From assembly GCF_006337065.1 (NCBI RefSeq), contig NZ_CP040872.1, forward strand, positions 868,001 to 932,000: 64,000 nt of DNA, read 5' to 3'. Made by a program: the position numbers and the translations under genes. Shown here piece by piece: positions 24,285 to 34,140 of this stretch; within the stretch, counting starts at the first letter, position 1; every line of letters starts with the position of its first letter. The DNA comes from Agromyces laixinhei (GTDB lineage Bacteria; Actinomycetota; Actinomycetes; Actinomycetales; Microbacteriaceae). The notes under the pieces were generated by a model. That model was not told the origin of the DNA. It ran no database searches and was given only the letters and a program-made list of their open reading frames with translations.

Positions 24285-25947
24285 AGCTCTCGCATGACGT
24301 CTCCGGGGCGAGAAGGCACGCGTGGCACGCCGCGAGATTCAGCCCGTCGATGCTCTGCGGATCGGATTCGGAACACACTGGGTCGTTCGCACACCAAGCG
24401 ACCTGCTCCAACGAACGAAGAACGACGCCGGGCAGGTAGTCGGCCTCGCCTTGCCGTGCGAGACCACCGAGGGTGCCTTCGACATCGGTCGACGTCGTGT
24501 AGATGAACACGGCGTAATCGCCTGCCCCCTCGCAATAGATGCGCTCGTGGAGCGACGGCGCAGAGTACCCGCTCACGAAGGCGAGCTCTCGCATAACTGA
24601 GTGCGCGAACGCGTGGAGGAGGAGGAACTGAGGGCTGGTTTCGTGGAGTCGGCTCCCGAGGAGCGACCCGTTCTGGTTGTCGGTGATTCGTATCGCCCGC
24701 TCCTGAACGGTCGGCTGTGCCGCCCACTCGTCGACCGCGGCCGGATCGAATCGGATGAAGATCCCCTCGCCGTATCCTTCGACGGCCGGGTACCAGCTGC
24801 GCTCCAGCGGTCGCTTCGGCACCGACGGCACCAGGCTCGCCTCGGGGCTGTACCGCCGGAAGCCTAAGGAGGCCCTGACCTCGCGCAGCCGGTCGACGAG
24901 AACCACGTCGCCGATCCCTTCCGGCGTCGAGGGCGATCGAGGCTCGACGCGAGTAACGAAGTCCTCGACCGGCGCGGATCCGTCGAGGGCGGCCATGAAG
25001 GCCTCGAACTCTTCGCTGAGCAGCGATCGCTTGGTGTCTTGGAGCGTAGGTTCGTCACTGGTCAGCGCGACGATCCGGCGGCGGATCGTTGAGTCGGGGA
25101 TATCGAGGAGGTTCACGAGCTCATCGACGAGCATGTCGATGATCGCTTCGTTCCCCGTCTGGATGGCCTGCCAATACGGGTGCTTTCGGATCTGCTCATC
25201 GAGTTGCTCTGCTCGACCGTCGACCTCGGGAATGTCGATTGCCGAGACGACCTCGCCGAAATGCAGGCTCGTCGCACCACGCTGCAAGACTTCGAGCGGT
25301 TTGCCGCAGTTGCCCCACTCCCGCTCCCAGGGTTGCGTTCCGCGACAGGTGAACCCGTCGCGCGCCAGCACATCACCGCGCAGGTCGCCGAGCGATCGGA
25401 TCGTCTTGCACGCATCGCACGAGACCTCGAGGGCGCTCAAACCCTCATGCGCGCCCCGAGACGGTTGGAATCGCAGGCGGTCCTTGCGGTCGCATTCTCC
25501 CGATCCGGCGCGGTGCACCCAATCGGGCCACGGCACATCGGCGGCGTGGCTCTTGGTGGCGCAGACCGTGACGAATCGCATCGGGACGAGCCTGCCGTCG
25601 CAGTCGGGGCAGAGCGGCGCGTAACCCGTTTCCATGCTTCGCATCCATCGTGTCATCCGTCGGCATTCCTGACAGAACAACCAAGCGGGGAATCGCGCGA
25701 ATTCGAGCCCCGGTGTCTTGGGATCGTCGGGTTCGCCGGAACTCGGCGCGGCCCACAGCTCGTCGACCTTGAGCTTCACCGCGAGCCGATCGCAGTACAC
25801 AGGATTGCGTACTTTCGATGGCGGCCATTCATCACCGGTCATCGCCATGAACGATTCGCCGAGGATGTCGACGAGCGCACCGGGCCCGAACGGGGAGATG
25901 GTCTCCGACAGGCGGATCGTCCGGATCACCTTCGATTTCGTTGCCAT
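24175..25947 (-). CDS. drmB: DISARM protein DrmB (DUF1998)
   Basis: A 590-residue protein starting MATKSKVIRTIRLSETISPF, then GPGALVDILGESF, the typical DrmB opening. Zinc-type cysteine pairs follow: CQECRRMTRW, CPDCDGRLVP, CDACKTI. Then CATKSHAADVPWPDWVH, a conserved DrmB block, and a C-terminal DUF1998 region with LHAFAHSVMRELAFVSGYSAPSLHERIY and LAACHACLLAPETSCESFN. DrmB partners DrmA in DISARM, a phage restriction system that uses methylation to mark self DNA. The start overlaps the drmA stop by one base (TGATG), so the two are translationally coupled. Confidence 0.88.
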   Translation of the reverse strand: MATKSKVIRTIRLSETISPFGPGALVDILGESFMAMTGDEWPPSKVRNPVYCDRLAVKLKVDELWAAPSSGEPDDPKTPGLEFARFPAWLFCQECRRMTRWMRSMETGYAPLCPDCDGRLVPMRFVTVCATKSHAADVPWPDWVHRAGSGECDRKDRLRFQPSRGAHEGLSALEVSCDACKTIRSLGDLRGDVLARDGFTCRGTQPWEREWGNCGKPLEVLQRGATSLHFGEVVSAIDIPEVDGRAEQLDEQIRKHPYWQAIQTGNEAIIDMLVDELVNLLDIPDSTIRRRIVALTSDEPTLQDTKRSLLSEEFEAFMAALDGSAPVEDFVTRVEPRSPSTPEGIGDVVLVDRLREVRASLGFRRYSPEASLVPSVPKRPLERSWYPAVEGYGEGIFIRFDPAAVDEWAAQPTVQERAIRITDNQNGSLLGSRLHETSPQFLLLHAFAHSVMRELAFVSGYSAPSLHERIYCEGAGDYAVFIYTTSTDVEGTLGGLARQGEADYLPGVVLRSLEQVAWCANDPVCSESDPQSIDGLNLAACHACLLAPETSCESFNLLLDRMMLVGGDGVQGYFQSLVESSLDDSVRAMS

Positions 25948-28900
25948 CAGCGCTCTCCATCCGCTCGCACCCGCACGACGCGGTCGACGGACCGCATCGA
26001 GTTCATCGTCGACCAGCCCGCGCCAGGCTCGGTGAACTGCTTGAGCAGCCGCTCCGCAGGTGTTCGTGATCGGTACTTGAGCGGCGTGCCGTTCAAGGCG
26101 GTATCCTCCGCTCGGATCTCCCAATCCTCGACCGCTCGCGTCAGCTCATCTACGACGGCCTCCGCCTCGCGGGCATCCGCGACCCTCACGTGTCTACTGA
26201 GTACGGAGACCGCCTTCTTCACGACCGACGCATCGGACTCGAAGCGCGACGCATTGTCGTTGAGGTTCAGCCCTGCGCCATGGCGCATGAGGATGACGAG
26301 CGCCGCTCGCAGTGCTCGCCGCCGTGCCTGGAGCGACCAGGGCGTCACGGTTCCGGGCTCGACGAAGCGGTAGTACGCCCGGTGGTAGGCCGTGAACGAC
26401 TCGAACACGGAGCGATCGCGCGGCTTGCCCGATCGGTACATCGTGACCACGAGGCCAGGCACCTTTCCGCGCCCGACCCGGCTGGTCGCCTGGATGTACT
26501 CGGACGTCGATTTGGGCTGACCGTTGACGAGCATCAAGCCGAGCCGGCCCACGTCGATGCCGACCGACATGATGTTGGTCGTCGCGAGCGCATCGAGCGG
26601 GTGGCCTTCGCCCCCCGGGCCTTCGCCGAGTTGCTCCAGGATGCGGAGGAGATCGTCAGCGGAGACGTTCCCGTTGAGCTCCTCGATGCCGTCTTTCGCC
26701 AGCGTCCGCGTTGCCTCGGCCTCGTCCGTTACCGACTTGCGGTCGAGCGCGGCGCGCACGTCGTCGCGCAAGATGGTCACCGTACGGCCGAGTTCGCGCA
26801 GGCTGTTGTGATAGACGACGAGTGTCCAGTATGCGTCGAGTTCAGCCCCGGTCATCCCGAGTGCCACCGGCGCGCTCAGCATCTCGGTCGCGATCTGGCC
26901 GAGGGCCCACGAGGGGGTGTGGGCTTGCGGCATGATGCCGACGTACATTCGGCCGGCACGATCGGGGTCGGGCTCTGCGAAGTAGCTGTCATCGGCATCG
27001 AGACCGCTCGGTGGAAACACGGCGACTTCGGACGCCATGAGCTCTCGGATCTGGTCGGCTGACGCGCGCGTCGTCGCGGTCGACGCGATCACCTTGGGCA
27101 TCGAACCGTTCCATGACATGAGCCCGCGAATCGCCGCTTCGTAGATGCCCACGATCGTGCCGAGCGGGCCCGCGATGAGGTGGAGCTCGTCTTGGATCAC
27201 CAAAGACGGCGGATCGTGCGGCACTCCGCCGAGACCGAACATCGATGCACCATCATCGATCCACGCCAGCCGGGCGAACTTGTCGACCGTCGCGACGAGC
27301 ATGGTCGGCGGATTCTCGAAGATGCCCTGGTCGACGACCTGCACCGGCAGGTTCGCATGGAACGGGCACTCCGCGTGCGGGCAGAAGAATTCGAACGAGA
27401 ACTTGCTCGCCCTCACTCCGTAGCGCTCGTCGTATGAGGTCTGACGGTCAGGCATGATCGACGTCCCGCACCAGCTGCACTGCCGGAACTGGAAGGGGTT
27501 CTGTGGTGTCTTCTCCTTCCGCACCCGCTTCATCTGGTCGGCAGCCTGTTCGTACGTGTTCGGCGTCGTGGTGTTGCCGAGCCACAGTCCGATCGAGAAC
27601 GACGGTGTGCCCTTCAGGCGGTCGTCGACTTCTCGCAGCAGCTCGAGCGCGCAGATCAGCGTGGCTGCTCGCTGGAATTGCTGGGCCGTCAACAGTCGCA
27701 TCGTGTACCTGGTCAAGACCGCGGTTCCGCCTCCGTGGATGCTGCGGTCGAGCCGGCGCCGGATCATTTCGATGGCGGCAAGCCCGAGGTAGGCCTCGGT
27801 CTTCCCGCCACCGGTGGGGAACCAGATGAGGTCGACGAGTTCTCGGTCGGTGTGTTCGGCGTCGGTAGTCGACGCGAGCGAGAGAAGGATGAAACCGAGC
27901 TGGAATGGGTGCCACCTCGGTTCGCCCGCCGCGTCGGGTTCAGGTACGGGCAACAGCGGCACGCCGACCATCCCGGCGTGATCGCGAGTCCATCGCTGTT
28001 GCAGCATCTGGCTGCGCATCGCCCGGTTCGCCAAGCGGAATGCGGTGAGCACCGTGCCGCCGTGCTCCAACAGTCGGATTCCCTCCTCCATACGATCCCG
28101 AGCGCCACGCATCCGATCCAGGATGTCTCGGGCCGGGTCATCGAATCGCGGTGCGAGTGTCTCGGCCTCTCGTTCGCGGTCGGCGATCCACGTTCCGTAT
28201 CCGGCGAGGAAGTCGCGCAGTCCGCGACCGAGATCGGCGGCACCTACGGACTCATCGCTGAGCCAGGCAAGCTCGAGCCCACGCAGGTCGCTGGCGCGCG
28301 CACGCACGGCCGGAACTTCCTGACGTGGCACGGTCTCGGTCGCTGCATGACCGGGTTCGTCGGAGTCGTCCCACACGACCGCGGTGCCGTGACCGATCGC
28401 GTACGTCGGCTTCGAGCGGTACCGCAACTCGAGTTCACGGTCTTCTCGCGACGAGGTCACCGGGTTGCTGGTCGGGTAGGGATGCAGGCGCCCTTCTTCG
28501 ACATCGCAGCGGATACGCACCTGGAACAGACACTTCTCCGGATCGGACTTGGCTTTTCCGGCTGCCGCCGTCTCGGCGTTCGAGACGGCGATCGTGGTGA
28601 GTTGCTTGTCGCCGACCGAGCGCGTTCGCCACGCGAGCCTTCCGCGCCCATCTAGCACACTGACGTTCCCGTGCGGCGTTGAGGGTACGCGAATGCCTGT
28701 CTCCGAGACATCCCGGCGTCGCCACGATTCCCGATCAGAATCGTCGTCTCCCTCGGCTTCGGGGGCATAGACGCCGGCGTCGATGGAGACGATGAGGTCG
28801 CGTCCATCGTGGATGAACGAGAGGCCCATCGACTGCGGTGCCCAGCCGAACGCACCCACAAGACTCAGACCAGGGTCGTCGTCTTCGTCGGTCGGGTCAC

Positions 28901-29150
28901 CGCTGACATCGATCTCGTCGTCGAGCAGCTCGGTGCCGTCGGGCGCCTCGCGGTGAAGCACTCCGGCCTCGATGTCTTCATCGAGTACGGCGGGAGCAGC
29001 TTCGGCCACGCCTTCCTCGACCGGATACAGCGTTCCGACGAGGTAGGCGTACACCGGGTTGCGTGGCAGCAACTCGTCGGCGCCGCCGATGGGGCCGAGC
29101 CACATTCGCCGCAATTGGTCGACGAACTCGTCGCGTGCGTCGTTGCTCAT
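25947..29150 (-). CDS. drmA: DISARM helicase DrmA
   Basis: A 1067-residue superfamily 2 helicase. The ATG overlaps the stop of the upstream sacsin/helicase gene (ATGA). Walker A IWFPTGGGKTEAYLG is near residue 445. VIQDELHLIAGPLGTIVGIYE (Walker B region, about 650) and SATTRASADQI follow, and motif VI is QATSRVGRGKVPG near 888. The insertion with CSWCGTSIMPDR and CPHAECPF looks zinc-binding. The exact block QDELHLIxGPLGT is a DrmA hallmark. DrmA with DrmB loads on incoming DNA and blocks phage genomes lacking host methylation. An open frame extends 133 codons upstream but is antisense to the coupling site. Confidence 0.9.
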   Translation of the reverse strand: MSNDARDEFVDQLRRMWLGPIGGADELLPRNPVYAYLVGTLYPVEEGVAEAAPAVLDEDIEAGVLHREAPDGTELLDDEIDVSGDPTDEDDDPGLSLVGAFGWAPQSMGLSFIHDGRDLIVSIDAGVYAPEAEGDDDSDRESWRRRDVSETGIRVPSTPHGNVSVLDGRGRLAWRTRSVGDKQLTTIAVSNAETAAAGKAKSDPEKCLFQVRIRCDVEEGRLHPYPTSNPVTSSREDRELELRYRSKPTYAIGHGTAVVWDDSDEPGHAATETVPRQEVPAVRARASDLRGLELAWLSDESVGAADLGRGLRDFLAGYGTWIADREREAETLAPRFDDPARDILDRMRGARDRMEEGIRLLEHGGTVLTAFRLANRAMRSQMLQQRWTRDHAGMVGVPLLPVPEPDAAGEPRWHPFQLGFILLSLASTTDAEHTDRELVDLIWFPTGGGKTEAYLGLAAIEMIRRRLDRSIHGGGTAVLTRYTMRLLTAQQFQRAATLICALELLREVDDRLKGTPSFSIGLWLGNTTTPNTYEQAADQMKRVRKEKTPQNPFQFRQCSWCGTSIMPDRQTSYDERYGVRASKFSFEFFCPHAECPFHANLPVQVVDQGIFENPPTMLVATVDKFARLAWIDDGASMFGLGGVPHDPPSLVIQDELHLIAGPLGTIVGIYEAAIRGLMSWNGSMPKVIASTATTRASADQIRELMASEVAVFPPSGLDADDSYFAEPDPDRAGRMYVGIMPQAHTPSWALGQIATEMLSAPVALGMTGAELDAYWTLVVYHNSLRELGRTVTILRDDVRAALDRKSVTDEAEATRTLAKDGIEELNGNVSADDLLRILEQLGEGPGGEGHPLDALATTNIMSVGIDVGRLGLMLVNGQPKSTSEYIQATSRVGRGKVPGLVVTMYRSGKPRDRSVFESFTAYHRAYYRFVEPGTVTPWSLQARRRALRAALVILMRHGAGLNLNDNASRFESDASVVKKAVSVLSRHVRVADAREAEAVVDELTRAVEDWEIRAEDTALNGTPLKYRSRTPAERLLKQFTEPGAGWSTMNSMRSVDRVVRVRADGER

Positions 29151-32100
29151 GCGTTCTGCATCTCCCACAGGTAATTGAATTCGGTGAAGGCCAGCTGTTC
29201 GCCGAACTCCTCGAACGTATCGGCCACGTTGACGATGAGACACCGCTCCTTGCCGCCGTTCTTGGGGCCACGCAGCCCCCGGCCGATCATCTGGTGGTAC
29301 CGATTGGGGCTGAACGTCGGGCGTGCGACATAGAGCGCCCTCACTTTCGGTGCATCGAAGCCTTGGGTGAGCAGGTCGCAATTGACGAGCACCTGCGTCT
29401 TGCCCGAGCGGAAGTCTTCGATGACGCGTCGCCGTTCCTGCGCCCGCATGTTGCCGTCGACCGCGGCTGCTGACGCGCCTTCGAGCGTGAGCAGCGCTGC
29501 GATGGTGTGCGCGGATGCCACGGATGCCGAGAACACCAGAATGGGCCACGACGTGTCGTGGGTCAGGATGTCTTCGACGAGTGTCTTGTTCCGGTCCATG
29601 TTCTGACCGATACGGTCGAGCATCGACTTCGTGACGTCCTTCATCGTGTTGAACCCGAGCAGGTCTTCGGCGTTCGCTTCGACTGCGGTTCCGTCGAGGA
29701 TGTAGTGATCGACCTCAGCGAGCACATCGGCGCGTCGCAGCTGGCCGATGGGGTCGTCGGGATCGAGCGATTCGAGCTTCTTGTTTCCGAAACGCTCGGC
29801 GAACAGACGGTTGAGCTCGGGGTTGCGGCCACGGTAGGGCGTCGCGGTCAGCCCGAGCAACGGCCTCGCGGTCTTGGCCCTGCTCTGCCCGCCCCGCCCC
29901 GCGGCGATACCGAGCCAGCGCAGGATCGAAGTGTAGGTGAGCGTACCCGCCCTGTGTGCCTCGTCGATGATCACCAGCGACGCCTTCGCCAGCCACGGGT
30001 ACGCTCGATCGTCGTCCTTGATGCGCGAGTGCAGCTTCGCGTCGGTGGCGATCACGACCTGCAGTTCTTCCCGTGACTCGTCGAGCTCATAGTCGCCCCA
30101 GAACCGGCTCAGGTCGAGCACGCGTTCGTCGCCGATCGCGCGCCAGACATCCGCCCATGTCTGAATCGCCTGTTCACACAACTCCTGGGATTGCGCGATC
30201 CACAGCACGGGCCCGTTCAGCTCGTCGGCGACCATCATCCGAACCGCGGCCTCGACCGTCACCCGGGTCTTGCCCGCGCCCGTCGGCAAGTACAGCAAGC
30301 CGCGTTGTCTCTGGCCGTCGGTCCCCGTCTCAAGCACATGGGTGCGGATGTCGCCGGCGAGCTGTTCCTGGAAGTCGTGCAGCGGCGAGAGATCGATGCG
30401 TCCGAGTACTTGCTGGAGGGCTGGGCGCTTGACCTCTTTGGCGCCAGCGTAGCCGGTCGCGAACCCGAGGCCGGCGACGAACGCTTGGGCCTGATCAGAC
30501 CCCGCCCATTTCGTCGGCGCGGCCAGGCCGAGGTCCTCGAGGATATCGCGGAGATACCAGAGGCTGTCATATCCGCGAACTCGCCAGTAGAGTTCAGCGA
30601 CCTCGACATCGTCGCGCTTTCCGTTCTTCTCCTCGACGGCTTCGAGGAGCCCTTGGGGGAGCGCCCCCTTCAGCACTCCAAGCCCGAACAGCATCAGGAG
30701 CTTCTGAGGCACCGCGCCGGTGGCCATCACCTTCGCGATGAGTTCATTGCGCCGCATCCGGTCGTCTTGATCGAGGATGGCCGCGATGTCGTCTCGGGAG
30801 AGTCCGAGGTCGAGCTGCTTCGAGATCTCCCGGAGCTGCCCATGATCGTCGAGCGTGTCGTCAAGGATCACGACCTCGTCGTCGCGGTGGCTCATCAAGC
30901 GCTGGTCGATGGTTCCTGCAGGTGTGGTCACGCGCCGCAGGATCGCAGGGCTGGTGCGGATACTGACCCGCCCGAGGGGAGCCGTTACATGGCCGGGCAG
31001 GCTTGGAAACCGGTCGGTCAACGGCATCTCGTCTCCGCCGTCACGGATCTTGAATTGCCGCGAAAGTGCTTCGTTGCTTGAACGAAGCCCCCACGACTTG
31101 GCGAGCTCAGCTGCTCCCTCGACCGTTCCATCGAGGTAGGCCACGCCATGCTCATCGAGCATCGCCCGGTCTTCATCTGAGTCGGCGAGCACCACATCGG
31201 CGGGCCGGTGCAGCATGACGACTCCGCGGGAGACCGCGGGGATGCGGCTCGGGGTCTCGATGGTGCGTCTTTGCGCCGCCTCTGCCGCGAGCTCCGTCAC
31301 CGTGTCGGCTGACTCGACCCGTTGCCCGGACCGAGTCAGCGCGGTAGAAAGGATTCGATCGGGCACCTGGTCGAGCGTTCGGGGGAGAGGGATGCACATG
31401 CTCGTATCCGGATCGGCGATCGGAAGGAAATCACCGTAGCTCCGCATTGCGTTGCTGACGGCGTCGTCCACGCGTTCCAACCCGGTGGTTGTGACGATAC
31501 GCCCGTACTTGCGGATTGCCCACCAGCCGGGCGAGTCGATCGTGATGTCGGCGACATGTGCCGTGCTGTCGAGGCGAACTGACACGACCTCGGTCAGGGA
31601 CGGCAGGACACGGAGCAGGGCGTTCGTCCAGGCGGTGATCGCCGGTTCGTTGCCCTGGAGTTCAACGAGGAGTTGCAGCGGGCCGGCACTCACCAGGTCG
31701 GGGATCCCGATGCTCCGAGACGTGTGTCCTTCCTTCTGGAGCATCCTGCGGATGACTTCCGACTGCGAGTCGCGGTACTCGGAATAGACGGCCTCGTGCC
31801 AAGGTTCCCAGTCCGGGCTGGCCTCGGTGAGCGCCCCGGCCGACTGCAAGAGGTCTCTCCGCCCCCGATGGAGGTCGCCTGCGTGACGAGCGGCGAGCGT
31901 GGGCGCCCAGGTGTCGATCGCGAATATCTCGTGGGCGGGGCGCCACAGGCCGGCGGCCGTTTGTACCAGGACGTCGAGACCTCGGTCGCGTAATCCGTCG
32001 AGTGCCGTCGAAGCGGCGGCCGGCGTTGCCTGGAGCAAGGCTGTCCACAGCTTCCCCCAGTCCTCCTCACGCCAGGACGGCCTCGTCCGCGCCGCAAGAG

Positions 32101-33832
32101 CCGTTGCGATCTGGTCGGTCGATACTGTCGAGAGGCCAAGGGCCTCGAGGAGCCCTCGCGCCTCCCCGTTCGCAAACCGCGCGTCGATGAGGGGGACGCC
32201 ATCGGGTGCCGGGGCGCCTTCCCGCGGTATCAAGATGCCCTTGCGCGCCGAGAGTCGCTCCCAGGTTCCGCCCTCGACCGGGATGATCCTGGCCGACTCG
32301 ATCTGGTCCGAGAATCCTGCATTGCGGAGAACCTGATAGATGCGCAGGGCCGCGGCGACGGATTCTTCCGTGCGTAGGTGCCCGAGCTCTTCGAGCCACT
32401 CTGTGGCGTTCGTCTCGGCCGGCGAGGGTTTCTTCTCGGCGTCGCGAAGCAGAATTCGCAGTCGTGAAATGCGCTCCCTTCGCGTCGTGAAGGCGGACCA
32501 ATGAGGAATGGTGTCACGTGTCACAATCTGCTGCCACGATCTCATGGCCTCGGCGGGGACGTGTGGCACGTCAAGGCGTGGGAGGCTTCGGTAGTGGTCC
32601 CTGGTGCGAAGCGTTCCGTTCCGGTCAGGGATGATCGGGCGCTCCCGGGCCAGTTCGGGAATTCGATTCGTCAGCCAGCGGTCTGCAGCACTTCGATACT
32701 CGTTCTGGCGGGACGGAAACAGGTCGAGGTGCGCAGCCGGGTCGTCGTCTCGCGCTGATCGCACGACTACGTCGAGGAACAGTTCTGCACAGACATCAAG
32801 CATTTCGCCGTTGAGTGCACTGGTCGCAAGCAGGGTGGTCCGGTCGTCGTTGACCTGCCACGGCGCGTTGAAGATGCCGCGGGCCGTGGTCTTGTCGCGC
32901 AGCGGAAACCAGGCCCAGAGTTCGCCGAGATCCGTCTGGCCGTGCTTGGGGACCGAGTACGAGACGGTCATCGTCTTCCGCGCCATGTTTGCGGTGAGGG
33001 TCTTCAACACGTCTTCAGTTGGTCGATACTCGCGCTCAGCGTAGAGCCACGGCGTCGGCTCGCTCGCGGGCCCGGTCAGTATGACCTCGCCCGACTTCAG
33101 ATCCCCTTCGCGGCGATGCGTCACCGGGATTGGGACACCGCCCTTGCCTTCTAGTACGACGTTGAGTCTCGACACCGACTTCATGAACAGGAGCGACTGG
33201 GTCTTGAACTCTTTGAGCTCCTCGCGCAGCCGCTGACCGTCGCGCATCAGCGGCAGCTTGATGATCGTGGTCGCCCAGGTCATCAACTCTGCGAGGTGTG
33301 CATCTTCGGTACGTGCGGCGTCTGCGTCGATGAGGCTCGGCACTCTCATCAACGGCACACGGCCGTCGGGCGCCGCCATGCCGCCGAAGAGTTCAGCGGT
33401 CTCAGGAGCGTTGAACTCGAAGCTCACCGAGCGGCTGAAGATCTGGGGGTGGTCGGAGACCCCGAGAACAGACTTGAAGCCGAGACCGAAGCGCCCGATG
33501 CTCTCTTCGTCGCGCTTGGGGCTCAGGAATGCGTGGCAGACCGCTCGGATGCCTCCTTCGTCGAACGATACGCCTTCGTTGGCGCAGTACAGATTCCCGT
33601 CGGCAAGTCGGAACTCGACCGCCCCGGCCGATCCCGACGCGGTGAGCGCATCCACGGCGTTCTGCAGCAGCTCGCTGATCTGACGGTCGCCGTATCCGCC
33701 CGCACGGAAGCTGTCTTCTTGATTGACATGTTCTTCGAGGAGGTCAAGATTGACCTCGTACGTGCGAAGAGCAATAGCCTGCCGCTCTTCGACGTAGTCG
33801 CGCAGCCGGCCGCCCGCGCTGTTCCATTCCAT
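29147..33832 (-). CDS. Sacsin-type (GHKL) ATPase fused to a DEAD/DEAH helicase
   Basis: A 1561-residue first gene of the leftward operon. Residues about 30-230 carry a sacsin/Hsp90-like ATPase: QISELLQNAVDALTASG (N box), YCANEGVSFDEGGI, and ESIGRFGLGFKSVLG (G2 box). A long middle part (250-1170) resembles sacsin-repeat-linked regions with no catalytic motif. From about 1190 there is a superfamily 2 helicase: LYLPTGAGKTRVTVE, VIIDEAHRAGT, GLTATPYRGR, then NCDLLTQGFDAPKV and YHQMIGRGLRGPKNGG. The coupled ATGA junction with drmA makes it a likely structural part of this DISARM-like system. The role is unknown; perhaps an ATP-driven sensor or remodeller placed on a DNA translocase. Confidence 0.8.
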   Translation of the reverse strand: MEWNSAGGRLRDYVEERQAIALRTYEVNLDLLEEHVNQEDSFRAGGYGDRQISELLQNAVDALTASGSAGAVEFRLADGNLYCANEGVSFDEGGIRAVCHAFLSPKRDEESIGRFGLGFKSVLGVSDHPQIFSRSVSFEFNAPETAELFGGMAAPDGRVPLMRVPSLIDADAARTEDAHLAELMTWATTIIKLPLMRDGQRLREELKEFKTQSLLFMKSVSRLNVVLEGKGGVPIPVTHRREGDLKSGEVILTGPASEPTPWLYAEREYRPTEDVLKTLTANMARKTMTVSYSVPKHGQTDLGELWAWFPLRDKTTARGIFNAPWQVNDDRTTLLATSALNGEMLDVCAELFLDVVVRSARDDDPAAHLDLFPSRQNEYRSAADRWLTNRIPELARERPIIPDRNGTLRTRDHYRSLPRLDVPHVPAEAMRSWQQIVTRDTIPHWSAFTTRRERISRLRILLRDAEKKPSPAETNATEWLEELGHLRTEESVAAALRIYQVLRNAGFSDQIESARIIPVEGGTWERLSARKGILIPREGAPAPDGVPLIDARFANGEARGLLEALGLSTVSTDQIATALAARTRPSWREEDWGKLWTALLQATPAAASTALDGLRDRGLDVLVQTAAGLWRPAHEIFAIDTWAPTLAARHAGDLHRGRRDLLQSAGALTEASPDWEPWHEAVYSEYRDSQSEVIRRMLQKEGHTSRSIGIPDLVSAGPLQLLVELQGNEPAITAWTNALLRVLPSLTEVVSVRLDSTAHVADITIDSPGWWAIRKYGRIVTTTGLERVDDAVSNAMRSYGDFLPIADPDTSMCIPLPRTLDQVPDRILSTALTRSGQRVESADTVTELAAEAAQRRTIETPSRIPAVSRGVVMLHRPADVVLADSDEDRAMLDEHGVAYLDGTVEGAAELAKSWGLRSSNEALSRQFKIRDGGDEMPLTDRFPSLPGHVTAPLGRVSIRTSPAILRRVTTPAGTIDQRLMSHRDDEVVILDDTLDDHGQLREISKQLDLGLSRDDIAAILDQDDRMRRNELIAKVMATGAVPQKLLMLFGLGVLKGALPQGLLEAVEEKNGKRDDVEVAELYWRVRGYDSLWYLRDILEDLGLAAPTKWAGSDQAQAFVAGLGFATGYAGAKEVKRPALQQVLGRIDLSPLHDFQEQLAGDIRTHVLETGTDGQRQRGLLYLPTGAGKTRVTVEAAVRMMVADELNGPVLWIAQSQELCEQAIQTWADVWRAIGDERVLDLSRFWGDYELDESREELQVVIATDAKLHSRIKDDDRAYPWLAKASLVIIDEAHRAGTLTYTSILRWLGIAAGRGGQSRAKTARPLLGLTATPYRGRNPELNRLFAERFGNKKLESLDPDDPIGQLRRADVLAEVDHYILDGTAVEANAEDLLGFNTMKDVTKSMLDRIGQNMDRNKTLVEDILTHDTSWPILVFSASVASAHTIAALLTLEGASAAAVDGNMRAQERRRVIEDFRSGKTQVLVNCDLLTQGFDAPKVRALYVARPTFSPNRYHQMIGRGLRGPKNGGKERCLIVNVADTFEEFGEQLAFTEFNYLWEMQNA

Positions 33833-34140
33833 GGTTCTGCCTTCCGATGTAGGGCTCGCTGGGCTTCCATTCGGCTCCGAAGAGCGCGGGAGGGCCGACC
33901 GTGCGAACTCTGACCGGTCAGCCGAGTGACGTTACAGACACGCACCGACATCCGCCCTCGGATGCCCGTCCTGGCATCCTTTCAGCCCGAGGCGAAGGCT
34001 GAGGGAGTCCTCGACGGAAAGGAGCACCCCCAACTCGGGGGCCACGTCCTCCCCGGCACCGAAGGTGCACGATGCCCCCAGCTAACATGAGGGGGCGGCC
34101 AGTCGCGGATCCGGCGCCGCGTACCGAGAGGAATCGATAG
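33833..34140. promoter_or_regulatory. Divergent control region of the two defence operons
   Basis: The 308 bases between the leftward sacsin/helicase gene and the rightward SNF2 gene. It contains the perfect palindrome CTGACCGGTCAG (33910-33921) and, on the minus strand, TCTGTAACGTCA (33938-33927) with a possible -10 TAACGT for the leftward operon. It also holds a GGATGCC/GGCATCC hairpin followed by TTT (33960-33982), a CCCC…GGGG hairpin near 34027-34042, and the GCCCCC/GGGGGC operator-like repeat listed separately. It is unusually dense in dyads, as expected of a shared, repressed promoter. Confidence 0.6.
34074..34096 (+). promoter_or_regulatory. Putative promoter/operator of the rightward defence operon
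   Basis: GCCCCC and GGGGGC, a perfect 6-bp inverted repeat, flank 11 bases that contain TAACAT (34083-34088), a plausible -10 box about 50 bases before the GTG start. A ribosome binding site GAGAGGA follows at 34126. A protein on this dyad would block the promoter directly. Confidence 0.5.
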
